NCBI RefSeq assembly: GCF_037203705.1
Contig: NZ_JBBCAT010000001.1
Coordinates: 1,833,418-1,897,417, forward strand
Reading direction: 5' to 3'
Source: Prosthecomicrobium sp. N25
GTDB lineage: Bacteria > Pseudomonadota > Alphaproteobacteria > Rhizobiales > Ancalomicrobiaceae
Length of the DNA stretch: 64,000 nt
The translations under genes and the position numbers were made by a program. Every line of letters starts with the position of its first letter. Position 1 is the first letter of the stretch. This document shows positions 37,945-46,018 of the stretch, in pieces. The notes below the pieces were generated by a model that made no database searches, was not told the DNA's origin, and was given only the letters and a program-made list of their open reading frames with translations.

Positions 37945-39774
37945 TCAATCCCCGGTTCGGCCGAAGGCCGCCACCAGCGCGGCGATGATGGCGCGCTCGG
38001 CGACCGACAGGCTCCGCTCGGGCGAGAAGATCACCGCGAGCTTGCCCGGGACCAGGTCCTCGGCGATCGGGGTGGCGGTCAGCCGCCCGTCGCGCACGTC
38101 CTGCTCGACCGAGGAGAGCGGCAGCACGGTGCAGATCGGCGCGCGCCGGACCATCGCGATGGCGAGCGGCAGGGATCCGACCTCCATCACGGTGGAGACC
38201 GGTAGGTGGCGGGCCTCGGCGGCGTCCATGAAGAGGCGATGGATGCTGAGCTGGCGGGTGCCGAGCACGAGCGGCAGCGCGCAGGCCTCGGCCAACGGGA
38301 TCGCCTGACGCGCCCCGAGGCCGAGCGCCGGGTTGGCGACGAGGCTCAGCCGTTCGCTGCGGCCGAGCAGGATGCGCGCCATGCGCGGCTGGACGGAGCC
38401 GACCAGCGCCAGGTTCAGCTCGCCGGCTCGCACGCTCTCGTGCAGCGCGGCGTTCGTCGCCTCCACCACGTTGAGCCGCCAGTCCGGATGGGCGAGCCGC
38501 ACGGCCGTCAGCGCCTCGGCGATCCGGGCCGTGAGGGCGCTGTCGTGACCCGAGCTCGGCAGGGTGCCGAGCGAGACGGCCGACTGGGTGTGGGCGGCGA
38601 TGTCGCGGGCGCGGCGGACGATGCCGTCCAGAGCCTCCTCGAGCGCCGCCGTCAGGGGGAAGAGGCGGCGGCCGGCCTCGGTCGCGGTGGCGCCGTCGCG
38701 CCGCCGGTCGAGCAGCGGCCGGCCGAGCGCGGCCTCCATTCTCTGGATCTGCGAGGAGATCGAGGGCTGCGTCACCCGCGCCATCCGCCCCGCCGCCGAG
38801 ACCCCGCCCGTGTGGTGGACCAGATTGAAGTAGCGGATCTGCCGGGCCGTGAGCCGCGGCGCGAACAGCGCGTTGACCTCCGCGCCGTCGAGCGCCGCGC
38901 CGAGATGGTCGAGGAAGCGATGCCCGGCCGCCGCGGCGGGACCGGTGACCCGGGCCGTGAGCGGGCTCGCCAGCGCGGGCACAAGCGGGCTCGCCCGGAG
39001 CCGGAAGAGGCCGAGCCGGTCGGCGATCATGCTGCGCGGCATCAGGAAGCGGGCGTGCGGGGCCGCGCCCAGGAGCCGCGCCAGATCGGACGGGCGTCCC
39101 GCCCCGTAGACGAGCCGGGCGGCGAAGCCGTGCGCCTCCGCATGGGCGCCGATCGCCGCCATCAGGGGCGGCCGCATGTCGAGGACGAAGAGCGGCCCGC
39201 CGGCGTCGTCTGGCTCAGGCTCGCCGGCACCGACGGAGAGCCAGACGTCGTCGTGGAGCAGGCCGCCGGCCTCCGCGCCGGCCTGCGACGACCCGTAGCC
39301 GACGTCGACGCGGGTGGCCGCGTCGAAGGCCGCATCGCACGGGCTCTCGGGCAGCGCCGCGTCCTCGTCGAGAAAGACCGGCCGGAACCGGACGCCCGGT
39401 TCCTCCTCCGCCATCGCCGCCATGGCGCGATGGATCGCCTTGGAGATCCGCCCGATGGTGAAGCTGAGGTCCAGGCGCACCTCGATCCGCCGGGTCCGCT
39501 CGTCCGCGCGGCCGAGTTCTCGGTCCAGAGCCGCCTCGGCGCGGAGCACGTCCGTCGCCCGCCGGAACAGCCAGAAGGCGGCGGGGAGCGGCGCCAGGTG
39601 ACTGCCCATGCGCAGGAACAGGCCGAGCTTCAGCTCCGCCTCGAGCGTGCGCAGGCTGGTGCTCAGCGCCGAAGGCGTGATGGCGAGCGCGCGTGCCGTT
39701 TCCGAGATGGTCGGGTACTGGCAGGCGGCGACGAAATGGGCGAGCTGCCGGAGTTCGACGCGATGAGCGCTCAT
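37945..39774 (-). CDS. Fused tandem LysR-type transcriptional regulator (two complete LysR units)
   Basis: 609 residues, about twice the usual 300. Residues 7-65 form one winged helix-turn-helix (ISETARALAITPSALSTSLR), followed by a diverged effector domain (about 95-295). Residues 307-370 form a second complete helix-turn-helix (LTARQIRYFNLVHHTGG, VTQPSISSQIQRMEAALGR) followed by a second effector domain (about 395-605). The frame is uninterrupted across both, so this is a gene fusion. The second half keeps the usual LysR features better than the first. It lies just upstream of the UbiD operon on the same strand and is its likely regulator. One polypeptide carrying two DNA-binding heads would bind dyads as a pseudo-dimer or bridge two sites. 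Confidence 0.9.
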   Translation of the reverse strand: MSAHRVELRQLAHFVAACQYPTISETARALAITPSALSTSLRTLEAELKLGLFLRMGSHLAPLPAAFWLFRRATDVLRAEAALDRELGRADERTRRIEVRLDLSFTIGRISKAIHRAMAAMAEEEPGVRFRPVFLDEDAALPESPCDAAFDAATRVDVGYGSSQAGAEAGGLLHDDVWLSVGAGEPEPDDAGGPLFVLDMRPPLMAAIGAHAEAHGFAARLVYGAGRPSDLARLLGAAPHARFLMPRSMIADRLGLFRLRASPLVPALASPLTARVTGPAAAAGHRFLDHLGAALDGAEVNALFAPRLTARQIRYFNLVHHTGGVSAAGRMARVTQPSISSQIQRMEAALGRPLLDRRRDGATATEAGRRLFPLTAALEEALDGIVRRARDIAAHTQSAVSLGTLPSSGHDSALTARIAEALTAVRLAHPDWRLNVVEATNAALHESVRAGELNLALVGSVQPRMARILLGRSERLSLVANPALGLGARQAIPLAEACALPLVLGTRQLSIHRLFMDAAEARHLPVSTVMEVGSLPLAIAMVRRAPICTVLPLSSVEQDVRDGRLTATPIAEDLVPGKLAVIFSPERSLSVAERAIIAALVAAFGRTGD

Positions 39775-39873
39775 GGGCGAGAGTTACCACGGCGGGGGCG
39801 ATCCCGTCCCGCGCGCCCCTTGTCCGATCGCTTGCGTCGCGAGCCCGAAGGGGCCGAACGCGTCCGGCGGGAT

Positions 39874-39894
39874 GCCTGCGATCCCGCCGCAGGC
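39874..39894. repeat. Inverted repeat, 6-bp stem
   Basis: GCCTGC, nine-base loop, GCAGGC, immediately next to a longer palindrome. Part of a double-hairpin spacer downstream of the lectin-like gene. Confidence 0.4.
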
Positions 39895-39900
39895 CAAGGC

Positions 39901-39928
39901 CCGATCGCGTCCGTCTGGACGCGATCGG
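39901..39928. repeat. Perfect 12-bp palindromic hairpin
   Basis: CCGATCGCGTCC, loop GTCT, GGACGCGATCGG. On the minus strand it sits 42 bases after the lectin-like gene stop. There is no T-run. Stems this long and perfect in intergenic DNA of Rhizobiales are often dispersed palindromic repeats, and it may also end the lectin-like transcript. Confidence 0.55.
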
Positions 39929-39969
39929 AAAGCTTCGGGCCGTAGCCCCGAGGGCCGGGCAGGCCCCCC

Positions 39970-40626
39970 TCAGTTCGCCGCGAAGCAGTAGAACAGGCCG
40001 GCGCCGCCCGTGCTCTTCAGCGCATCCTGGCTGCACCCGCCACGCGATGCGTGCGAGGTGTTCCAGCTCTTCGCGGCCGCCGATTCGTCGAGGCCGGTGC
40101 GGTCGTGATGGCCGAGCATCGCCCCGCCGTCCGCCCCGCTCTTCGTCCAGTTGCCGCAGGTCCGGTCCTCGCCGGCCGGGAAGGCGGTGCCGTCCGCCTG
40201 GCTGCCGGTCAGCACGTCGTGCATGTTCGGCTGGTCGCCGCGGCCCTTGACGATCTCGCCCTTCTCGGTGAGCGCGGTCTGCTTGGTGAGGTTGTTGGAC
40301 GCCCCATGCAGGTCGTCGACGCTCTTGGCGACGACCTCGCCCTTGGCGTTCACCCACGGCCCCTTGCCGATCCGGTCGCGCGCGTTCACGGCCCCGGTCC
40401 CCTGGGTCGACAGGTAGGCGCGCCAGACCTTCCCCTTCGAACCGGCCGCCTCGGCGAGCGTCTGGCAGTGCCGGTCGGCGCCCTCGAGGCCTCCGAGGTC
40501 GGCGCCCTTGCCCGACCCGACGCTCGTCACGAAGAAGCTCATGTCCGCCTGCTGCGCCGCGGCTGGCGCGACGGAGGCGAGAAGCGCGGCGGCGCCCGCC
40601 AGGGCGAGCGTCTTGAATGCCATCAT
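39970..40626 (-). CDS. Exported lectin-like protein
   Basis: 218 residues. The signal peptide ends at APAAAQ, leaving QADMSFFVTSVGSGKGADLG. Conserved-looking landmarks are GADRHCQTLAEAAG, WRAYLSTQG, ARDRIGKGPWVNAKG, FPAGEDRTCGNWTKSG and GLFYCFAAN, with four cysteines likely to form disulfides. The pattern resembles the C-type-lectin/endostatin-like fold of proteins annotated as lectins in Bradyrhizobium and Methylobacterium; binding of glycans is not shown. The start at 40626 has GGGAGGA seven bases upstream; the next codon is also ATG. Single gene, divergent from the DUF1003 gene. Confidence 0.75.
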   Translation of the reverse strand: MMAFKTLALAGAAALLASVAPAAAQQADMSFFVTSVGSGKGADLGGLEGADRHCQTLAEAAGSKGKVWRAYLSTQGTGAVNARDRIGKGPWVNAKGEVVAKSVDDLHGASNNLTKQTALTEKGEIVKGRGDQPNMHDVLTGSQADGTAFPAGEDRTCGNWTKSGADGGAMLGHHDRTGLDESAAAKSWNTSHASRGGCSQDALKSTGGAGLFYCFAAN

Positions 40627-40794
40627 GGATAGTCCTCCCTTGCGGTCGACGTCTCGCGGCCAAAGAACCGGGTCGACCTCAACGCAGGCTAAGCGGCCAT
40701 CCTTCGCGATACAATGTACAGCTTGGTGATCGGCGGATCCGCGAAGCGCCCGAAACGTTGTCGGAGGACACCATCTACTCTGGAGGGGACGCCC

Positions 40795-41361
40795 TTGTCC
40801 GACAGGACGCACGACGAGGCCGCTCCGCGCTTCGGGGCCGATGAGGAGGGGCTCACCCCGCTGCTCGAGCGAAACATCGAGATCCTGGCGAAGCGCCGCC
40901 GCCGGCAGCTCGCGGAGGCGGGCTTCCCCGACCGCCTGGCGGAGGCCGTGACGCGCTTCACCGGCAGCATGATCTTCGTCGGGGCCCAAGCGCTGGCGAT
41001 CTGCCTCTGGGTCGCCGTGAATCTCGGCTGGCTCCCCGTCCTGCCCCGCTTCGACGAGACCTTCGTGATCCTCGCCACGGTCGCCTCCGTGGAGGCCCTG
41101 TTCCTGTCCACCTTCGTCCTGATCAGCCAGAACCGCGCCGCCGCCGAGGCCGACCGGCGCGCCGACCTCGACCTGCAGATCAACCTCCTGGCCGAGCACG
41201 AGGTGACCCGCCTGATCACGCTCGTCCGCGCCATCGCGGACCGGCTCGGGGTCGAGGAAGCGCGCGACCCGGCGCTGGAGCGGCTGGAGGACCATGTCGT
41301 GCCCGAGAAGGTGCTGGACGAGCTCGAGGCCCGGCAGGCCCAGGACGGCGAGAACCCCTGA
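40795..41361 (+). CDS. DUF1003 membrane protein
   Basis: 188 residues with a TTG start supported by GGAGG eight bases upstream. The DUF1003 core is clear: two membrane helices (FTGSMIFVGAQALAICLWVAV and ILATVASVEALFLSTFVLI) followed by SQNRAAAEADRRADLDLQIN, the signature of the family. Function is unknown for the family. Its stop lies two bases from the convergent acetyltransferase stop. The start region is shared with the divergent lectin-like gene. Confidence 0.85.
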   Translation: MSDRTHDEAAPRFGADEEGLTPLLERNIEILAKRRRRQLAEAGFPDRLAEAVTRFTGSMIFVGAQALAICLWVAVNLGWLPVLPRFDETFVILATVASVEALFLSTFVLISQNRAAAEADRRADLDLQINLLAEHEVTRLITLVRAIADRLGVEEARDPALERLEDHVVPEKVLDELEARQAQDGENP

Positions 41362-41363
41362 CC

Positions 41364-42206
41364 TCAGCCGAGCTCGAAGGTCGTGATGCCCCAGGTCCGC
41401 CCGAGAGGCAGGTGCGGAGCCGGCCCCCGGTACATGCGCGCGGTCTCGAAGACCGGGGCCATCCCGTGCTGTTCGGCGAGCCGGGTCGCCGCGCCGTTCG
41501 GCACCGGCGGGTCGATGAAGAGCTCGGCCCCGTTCGCCTCTGCCGCGAGCGCCCGGAACAGGGCCTCGGCGATCCCCTCGTCGAGCGCGAAGAGCGGGCC
41601 GATCTTGTAGCCGACCCGGCACGGCCGGATGACGCCGTAGCCGAGCACGTCCCCGTCGTCGACGAACGCCAGGGCGAGCCGGCGCCCGCCCCCGGAGATC
41701 CAGGCCGACGTGAAGGCGTCCCGCGGGGCCGGGAAGAAGCGCCGGTCGAAGGCGATCACGGCCGGCGCGAGGGCGGGGTCGACCGGCCGGATGCGGGGAT
41801 CGGCTGGGGCCTGGACCATCACCCGCCCGGCATAACGGACATTGCGGTGGGCGAGCGCGAAACCTGACTTCCGATAGTTCTCCCGCTGCGCGGGGACACC
41901 GTCGAGCCCCACCGTGCGGTCCCCCATCCGCGCCATCCCGGCCTGCCAGACCGCCCAGCCGTGGCCCTTGCCCCGGAACTCCGGCCGGCAGATGTAGAAG
42001 CCCAGGAACCCGAAGTCCTCGCCGTAGCTGACGACCGACACCGAGGCGACCGCCTCGCCGTCCACCCGCGCCACAAGGAAACCGCCCGGATCGGCGGCCA
42101 GGAACGCCTCCGCGTCGCCGAGGCCCGGGTTCCACCCCTCCGCCGCCGCCCAGTCGAGCATGGCGGCGACCTCTTCGGCGCTGGCGTGACCGATCGTGTC
42201 CTTCAT
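41364..42206 (-). CDS. GNAT-family N-acetyltransferase with C-terminal acetyltransferase-like domain
   Basis: 280 residues. The N-terminal GNAT domain (about 1-130) has the acetyl-CoA loop RPEFRGKGHGWAVW and the YRKSGF motif; the C-terminal half (about 135-280) resembles the YitH/HolE-type extra domain. Acceptor unknown. Single gene convergent with DUF1003 and divergent from the TctBAC operon. Confidence 0.85.
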   Translation of the reverse strand: MKDTIGHASAEEVAAMLDWAAAEGWNPGLGDAEAFLAADPGGFLVARVDGEAVASVSVVSYGEDFGFLGFYICRPEFRGKGHGWAVWQAGMARMGDRTVGLDGVPAQRENYRKSGFALAHRNVRYAGRVMVQAPADPRIRPVDPALAPAVIAFDRRFFPAPRDAFTSAWISGGGRRLALAFVDDGDVLGYGVIRPCRVGYKIGPLFALDEGIAEALFRALAAEANGAELFIDPPVPNGAATRLAEQHGMAPVFETARMYRGPAPHLPLGRTWGITTFELG

Positions 42207-42245
42207 GGCGGCGTCCCCGGGCGGCTCGGGACAGGTCTAGCACGC

Positions 42246-42261
42246 TCCGTGCCGGCACGGA
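42246..42261. promoter_or_regulatory. Perfect 16-bp palindrome between divergent genes
   Basis: TCCGTGCCGGCACGGA reads identically on both strands. It lies 40 bases before the acetyltransferase start and about 160 bases before the tctB start, a plausible dimeric-repressor site. No direct evidence. Confidence 0.3.
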
Positions 42262-42419
42262 CCGGGCCAGAACGCCGCTCGCCCGGCCTGTCAGGATTCG
42301 GATATCCACACTAGGAAAACGGCCTCGGTCCGAGTACTCGTCGAGACTGGGGCGGGATCGCGAAAGGTCTCTGCCGGGCGCGGCGACAAGACCGCGGAAT
42401 CGATGTTGGGGGGTGGCGC

Positions 42420-43037
42420 ATGAACGACGCGGGCGGCGGATCCCGTCACTGGAATCAGAGCACCTGGGGCGGCATCGTCCTGGTCGCCGTGGCGCTGGTC
42501 GGCTGGTTCGGCACGGGCGGCCTCGCGATCGGCACACTCGGGGCCATGGGTCCCGGCCTGCTGCCGCGCGCCCTGGCCGCCATGGTCGGCGTCTGTGGCG
42601 TCGCCCTGTTGGCGATCGGCCTCGTCCGGCTCGGCGAGCAGATCTCCGGCTTCGCCCTTCGAGGCGCCGTCATGGTGCCTCTGGCGATCGTCGCCTTCGC
42701 GCTGACCATCCGGTCCGTCGACGTCGCCGGCTTCAAGACGCCCGGGCTCGGCCTCGCGGTGGCCGGGCCGCTCGCCGTCCTGATCGGCGGCCACGCGACC
42801 CCGGAGGCGAAGCTCGGGGAACTGCTGCCTCTCTCGCTCATCCTGACCGCCTTCTGCCTCGTTCTCTTCGGCGACGCACTCAACCTGCCGATCCCGATCT
42901 TCCCCGAGGAGGCGCGGCCCTATTTCGCCGGCTGGACGCAGCGCGGCATCCTGCGCGCCATCGCGGCCGCCATGGCGGCGGCCGGGCTCCTCCTTGCCCT
43001 GCCGAAGCTGATCGGGCTCTTCGGGAGGCGCGCATGA
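42420..43037 (+). CDS. tctB: Tripartite tricarboxylate transporter small membrane subunit TctB
   Basis: 205 residues with about four to five membrane helices. GTLGAMGPGLLPRALAAMVG near the N-terminus is the TctB landmark. It is the small partner of the TctA channel, and its stop overlaps the TctA start (ATGA). The ATG follows a G-rich site (GGGGGG). First gene of a tctB-tctA-tctC operon. Confidence 0.88.
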   Translation: MNDAGGGSRHWNQSTWGGIVLVAVALVGWFGTGGLAIGTLGAMGPGLLPRALAAMVGVCGVALLAIGLVRLGEQISGFALRGAVMVPLAIVAFALTIRSVDVAGFKTPGLGLAVAGPLAVLIGGHATPEAKLGELLPLSLILTAFCLVLFGDALNLPIPIFPEEARPYFAGWTQRGILRAIAAAMAAAGLLLALPKLIGLFGRRA

Positions 43038-44536
43038 GCGAACTCGTCGCCAACCTCGGGCTCGGCTTCGGCGTCGCCCTGACGCTGCAGAACATCGCCC
43101 TCTGCTTCCTCGGCTGCCTCGTCGGCACGCTCATCGGCGTGCTGCCGGGCGTCGGCCCGATCGCCACCATCGCGATGCTGCTGCCGATCACCTTCGGCCT
43201 CGACCCGACCGGCGCGCTCATCATGCTCGCGGGCATCTACTACGGGGCGCAGTATGGCGGCTCGACGACGGCCATCCTGGTCAACATCCCCGGCGAGGCG
43301 ACCTCGGTCGTCACCGCCATCGACGGCCACGAGATGGCCAAGCAGGGCAAGGCCGGCATCGCGCTCGGCGTCGCCGCCATCGGCTCCTTTTTCGCCGGCA
43401 CCGTCGCGACCCTCCTGATCGCCGCCCTCGGCGCGCCGCTCTCCAAGCTCGCCCTGATCTTCACCCCGACCGAATACTTCTCGCTCATGGTCATGGGCCT
43501 CGTCTTCGCCGTGGTGCTGGCGCGCGGCTCGATCCTGAAGGCGGTCGCCATGATCGTCCTCGGCGTGCTGCTCTCCACCGTCGGCACGGACCTGGAGACC
43601 GGCGACGAGCGGCTGACCTTCGGCCTGCAGTTCCTGTCCGACGGCGTCGACTTCGCGGTCCTCGCCATGGGCCTCTTCGGCATCGCCGAGATCCTGAGAA
43701 ACCTGGATGCTCCCGAGGAGCGCGACGTCGTGCGTGCACCCATCGGCCGCCTGCTCCCGAGCCTCGACGACCTGCGGCAGTGCGTGGCCCCCGTACTGCG
43801 CGGCACCGTGGTCGGCGCCGTCCTGGGCATCCTGCCCGGAAACGGCGCGGTCCTCGGCCCCTTCGCCTCCTACGCCATGGAGAAGAAGATCGCCCGCGAC
43901 GGCTCCCGCTTCGGCCGCGGCGCCATCGAGGGCGTCGCCGGGCCGGAGAGCGCCAACAACGCCGGCGCCCAGACCTCCTTCATCCCGCTCCTGACCCTCG
44001 GCATCCCGCCGAACGCCGTCATGGCCCTGATGGTCGGCGCGATGACCATCCACGGGGTCATCCCGGGCCCGCAGGTGATGACCAAGAATCCGAACCTCTT
44101 CTGGGGCATGATCGCCTCGATGTGGGTCGGCAACCTGATGCTGCTGATCATCAACCTGCCGCTCGTCGGCCTGTGGGTCCGGCTCCTCAAGGTGCCCTAC
44201 CGTCTGCTCTTCCCGTCGATCCTGCTCTTCTGCTGCATCGGCATCTACTCGATCAACTCGCTGCCGACCGACGTCATGATGATCGGGCTCTTCGGCCTCG
44301 TCGGCTACGCCTTCATCAAGATCGGCTTCGAGCCCGCCCCCCTGCTGCTCGGCTTCGTGCTCGGCAAGCTCCTGGAGGAGAAGCTCCGCCAGGCGCTCAC
44401 CTTCTCGCGCGGATCCTTCGCGGTCTTCGTCGAGCGTCCGGTGAGCGCGGCCCTGCTGCTCGTCGCCCTCGTGGTCCTCGTCATGGCGCTCCTGCCCGCG
44501 GCGCGGCGCAGCCGCGAGGAAGTCTTCACCGAATGA
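43034..44536 (+). CDS. tctA: Tripartite tricarboxylate transporter large permease TctA
   Basis: 500 residues with about 12 membrane helices. LPGVGPIATIAMLLPITFGL and YYGAQYGGSTTAILVNIPGE are the first signature, and GVAGPESANNAGAQTSFIPL the second inverted copy. It drives uptake of carboxylates delivered by the TctC binding protein using an ion gradient. Start at the ATG overlapping the TctB stop, which gives the usual family N-terminus. Confidence 0.94.
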   Translation: MSELVANLGLGFGVALTLQNIALCFLGCLVGTLIGVLPGVGPIATIAMLLPITFGLDPTGALIMLAGIYYGAQYGGSTTAILVNIPGEATSVVTAIDGHEMAKQGKAGIALGVAAIGSFFAGTVATLLIAALGAPLSKLALIFTPTEYFSLMVMGLVFAVVLARGSILKAVAMIVLGVLLSTVGTDLETGDERLTFGLQFLSDGVDFAVLAMGLFGIAEILRNLDAPEERDVVRAPIGRLLPSLDDLRQCVAPVLRGTVVGAVLGILPGNGAVLGPFASYAMEKKIARDGSRFGRGAIEGVAGPESANNAGAQTSFIPLLTLGIPPNAVMALMVGAMTIHGVIPGPQVMTKNPNLFWGMIASMWVGNLMLLIINLPLVGLWVRLLKVPYRLLFPSILLFCCIGIYSINSLPTDVMMIGLFGLVGYAFIKIGFEPAPLLLGFVLGKLLEEKLRQALTFSRGSFAVFVERPVSAALLLVALVVLVMALLPAARRSREEVFTE

Positions 44537-44600
44537 GCCCCGTGCCTTGCCGGCCGGTCGGGCCGCGTTACCTGACAGTCATCCTCAGGGAGGTAATCGA

Positions 44601-45572
44601 ATGAAGAAAGTCGCTTTGGCCCTTGCCGCGCTTCTCGGTTTCGCGGGCACTGCCGCCGCCCAGGACTATCCCCAGCGCCCGGTCACCATGGTGGTGCCCT
44701 TCGCGGCGGGCGGTCCGACCGACGTGGTGGCCCGCATCGTCGCCGAGCACATGTCCCGCACGCTCGGCCAGCAGATCGTCATCGAGAACGTCGCCGGCGC
44801 CGGCGGCACGACCGGCATCACCCGCGCCGGCCAGTCCGCGCCGGACGGCTACACGATCATGATGGGCCACATGGGCACCCACGGCGCCGCCCCGGCGCTC
44901 TACCCGAACCTCAAGTACGATCCGGCCAAGGACTTCGCCCCGATCGGGCTGGCGGCCGGAACGCCCATCATCATCGTCGCCAAGAAGGACTTCCCGGCCA
45001 AGGACCTGAAGGAGTTCATGGCCTACGTGAAGGCCAACGAGGCCAAGATGAACATGGCGCATGCGGGCGTCGGCTCCGTGTCGCACACGGTCGGCGTGCT
45101 CCTGAACAGCCAGCTCGGCATCAAGCCCGCCATGGTCGCCTACCGCGGCACCGGCCCGGCGCTCAACGACCTGATGGCCAACACCGTCGACTACATGGCC
45201 GACCAGATCGTCAACGTCGCCCCGCAGATCTCCGCGGGCACCATCAAGGCCTTCGCCATCGCCACCCCCGAGCGCTCGCCCGCGCTCCCCGACCTGCCGA
45301 CCACCAAGGAAGCCGGCATGCCCGACTACCAGGTCTCGGCCTGGAACGCGATCTTCGCCCCCAAGGCGACGCCCGCCCCCATCGTCGCCAAGCTCAACGA
45401 CGCCCTCGTCAAGGCACTCGACGACGACAACACCCGCAAGCGCCTCCTCGAACTCGGCGGCGTCATCCCCGACAAGGCCGGCCGCACCCCCGAGGCCCTG
45501 CAGAAGCTGGTCGAGGCCGAGGTCGCCCGCTGGACCCCGATCCTGAAGGCCGCCGGCGCCGTCGCGCAGTAA
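44601..45572 (+). CDS. tctC: Tripartite tricarboxylate transporter substrate-binding protein (TctC/Bug family)
   Basis: 323 residues. Signal peptide MKKVALALAALLGFAGTAAA, cleaved before QDYPQRPVTMVVPF. FAAGGPTDVVARIVAEHMS and VIENVAGAGGTTG are the Bug signature. GGGAGG lies nine bases before the ATG. It is 64 bases downstream of tctA and is closed by a strong terminator. Typical ligands are citrate, other di- and tricarboxylates or aromatic acids; the ligand here is unknown. Gene order B-A-C differs from the common C-B-A order. Confidence 0.93.
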   Translation: MKKVALALAALLGFAGTAAAQDYPQRPVTMVVPFAAGGPTDVVARIVAEHMSRTLGQQIVIENVAGAGGTTGITRAGQSAPDGYTIMMGHMGTHGAAPALYPNLKYDPAKDFAPIGLAAGTPIIIVAKKDFPAKDLKEFMAYVKANEAKMNMAHAGVGSVSHTVGVLLNSQLGIKPAMVAYRGTGPALNDLMANTVDYMADQIVNVAPQISAGTIKAFAIATPERSPALPDLPTTKEAGMPDYQVSAWNAIFAPKATPAPIVAKLNDALVKALDDDNTRKRLLELGGVIPDKAGRTPEALQKLVEAEVARWTPILKAAGAVAQ

Positions 45573-45602
45573 GGCGCCCCGAACGTCTGGGTGACGCGAA
45601 AA

Positions 45603-45635
45603 GGCCCGGGCCGAGAGGCTCCGGGCCCTTTTTGT
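45603..45635 (+). terminator. Rho-independent terminator of the tctBAC operon
   Basis: GGCCCGGGCC, tetraloop GAGA, GGC, one bulged T, CCGGGCC: a 10-bp stem followed by CTTTTTGTTGTT. It sits 30 bases after the tctC stop. This is the best intrinsic terminator in the window. Confidence 0.9.
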
Positions 45636-45750
45636 TGTTCAGCTTTCGATCGCAATCCTCGGTAGATTTTTCAAGGTTTACAGAGGCACACCTTCTGATA
45701 ACGCAGCGTAAGGCGGAGGCGCGATAAACCATTGGCGCCAAAGTCGCAGC

Positions 45751-45770
45751 GTGATATCGTGGGTGATACC
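45751..45770 (+). promoter_or_regulatory. Candidate HicB operator/promoter of the hic locus
   Basis: GTGATATC and GTGATACC form a direct repeat with a 12-base period directly before the hicA start codon. A weak promoter, TTGGCG, 17 bases, TATCGT, begins at 45732 and overlaps it. HicB proteins with a ribbon-helix-helix domain repress their own promoter, so this is the natural place for the operator. Confidence 0.4.
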
Positions 45771-45772
45771 AT

Positions 45773-46018
45773 ATGGGTCGAATAGACAAGCTGATCGAGG
45801 CGATCCGTAACAACCCACGGGACGTCCGCTTCGAAGACGCTTGCAGGTGGCCGAGTTGATCGGCTTCGAGCACAAGGGCGGCTCTGGAAGCCAGCCGTGC
45901 TTACTCAAGGTCGGGTGAGCCGGTAGGGCTCAACTTCCAGAGTAGGAACGGCAAGATCCCAACCTACCAAGCTAAGCAACTCATTCAGATGTTGGACCAG
46001 TACTGGGTGGAGCGATGA
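45773..46018 (+). pseudogene. hicA: HicA-type toxin gene, inactivated by two single-base indels
   Basis: The frame begins MGRIDKLIEAIRNNPRDVRF, a HicA N-terminus, and hits TGA at 45857. Reading resumes one frame over as VAELIGFEHKGGSGS, then in the original frame as RAYSRSGEPVGLNFQ and RNGKIPTYQAKQLIQMLDQ, ending at TGA 46016. One missing base near 45845 and one extra base near 45894 explain everything; restoring them recreates the GSH motif with the catalytic histidine of HicA mRNA interferases. As written, only a 28-residue peptide is made. The stop overlaps the hicB ATG, the normal hicAB arrangement. Two sequencing errors are an alternative. The region is less GC-rich than its surroundings. 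Confidence 0.85.

Noticed and set aside
45690-45772. CRISPR-like short repeats before hicA
   Set aside because: Boxes are 8 bases, unevenly spaced and diverged; no spacer structure or cas genes.
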